The notes under the pieces are model-generated. The model saw only the letters and a list, made by a program, of their open reading frames with translations. It was not told where the DNA came from and made no database searches. Both the position numbers and the translations under genes were made by a program. A stretch of 13,410 bases of DNA from an uncultured Roseburia sp. GTDB lineage: Bacteria > Bacillota > Clostridia > Lachnospirales > Lachnospiraceae. Numbering within the stretch: position 1 is the first letter of the stretch; every line of letters begins with the position of its first letter. This document shows, piece after piece, positions 13,262-13,410 of this stretch. The stretch lies in assembly GCA_934292805.1 (NCBI GenBank), contig CAKQXQ010000054.1, forward strand, positions 1 to 13,410, given 5' to 3'.

Positions 13262-13410
13262 AGAGTTCAGTTGCCTTGAATCTATCACGAACAGGGACAC
13301 GATCAACTGGATTATGAAAAATGAATACAGGAAGTCGATTATGGAACATTTACCGAAACGAATCACCGAGAACGGCATTGACTATATACTGGTCGGTGAC
13401 TACTATATCC
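13241..13410 (+). mobile_element. Left part of an inserted mobile element carrying a TnpV-like gene (continues beyond window)
   Basis: Homology to transketolase ends abruptly at about 13241, and what follows is unrelated. One frame is open from 13233 to the window end and includes the start of a TnpV-like protein. The boundary is set by loss of TktC similarity. No target-site duplication or terminal inverted repeat could be confirmed, because the other end is outside the window. Confidence 0.55.
13341..13410 (+). CDS. TnpV-like transposon-encoded protein, N-terminal part only
   Basis: Starting at ATG 13341, the 23 visible residues read MEHLPKRITENG followed by IDYILVGDYYI. The pattern 'LP..ITENGI.Y.L.GDYYIPDL' is, from memory, the N-terminus of TnpV proteins encoded in transposons and integrative elements of gut Clostridia; their role is unknown. 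AGGAAG at 13329-13334 is a possible ribosome binding site. The same frame stays open upstream to 13233 (including an ATG at 13308), so a longer start or a fusion with remnant sequence cannot be excluded. The short visible length limits the call. Confidence 0.6.
   Translation, partial: MEHLPKRITENGIDYILVGDYYI

Overview
The window looks like chromosome of a gut-type Clostridia, most likely a Lachnospiraceae. The reasons are low-to-moderate GC, AGGAGG-type ribosome binding sites, a T-box leader, an NfnAB-type ferredoxin/NAD(P)H enzyme, a short TalC-type transaldolase next to a transketolase remnant, and a TnpV-like transposon reading frame at the right edge. The genus cannot be told from the sequence.

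Layout, left to right. (1) 1-507: 3' end of a TrkA/KtrA-type RCK protein for potassium uptake. (2) 557-2845: a promoter and candidate operators, then two G3E/COG0523 (CobW-like) GTPase genes. The first carries a very large histidine-rich insert and a CxCC motif. The second is a divergent GTPase domain fused to a domain resembling the C-terminal part of the TIGR03943/YcgQ (DUF1980) family. Together they look like a metal-homeostasis module. (3) 2911-6226: a promoter and a T-box leader with a UGG (tryptophan) specifier and an intrinsic terminator, then a lipoprotein, permease and ATPase of an ABC transporter (TrpXYZ type). When uncharged tRNA-Trp accumulates, the leader should read through and tryptophan import should rise. 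A strong hairpin at 6333-6368 ends this operon. (4) 6473-8750: nfnA and nfnB, the two subunits of the electron-bifurcating NADH-dependent reduced ferredoxin:NADP+ oxidoreductase, closed by a long GC-rich hairpin. (5) 8813-11141, minus strand: a MATE efflux transporter followed by a MerR-family regulator with two predicted C-terminal membrane segments. The MerR gene has its own promoter with the long 19-bp spacer and internal dyad typical of MerR targets. (6) 11272-12932: a DeoR-family regulator (minus) divergent from a transaldolase (plus), with promoters and short direct repeats between them. (7) 12941-13410: an internal fragment of the transketolase C-terminal subunit, lacking both ends, running into sequence that includes the start of a TnpV-like gene. 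This looks like a pentose-phosphate operon broken by a deletion plus a mobile-element insertion, unless it is an assembly join.

The points most worth following up are the two-GTPase metal module with its triple GATAAT array, the membrane-anchored MerR regulator beside a MATE pump, the Trp T-box/transporter pairing, and the broken tal-tkt operon.
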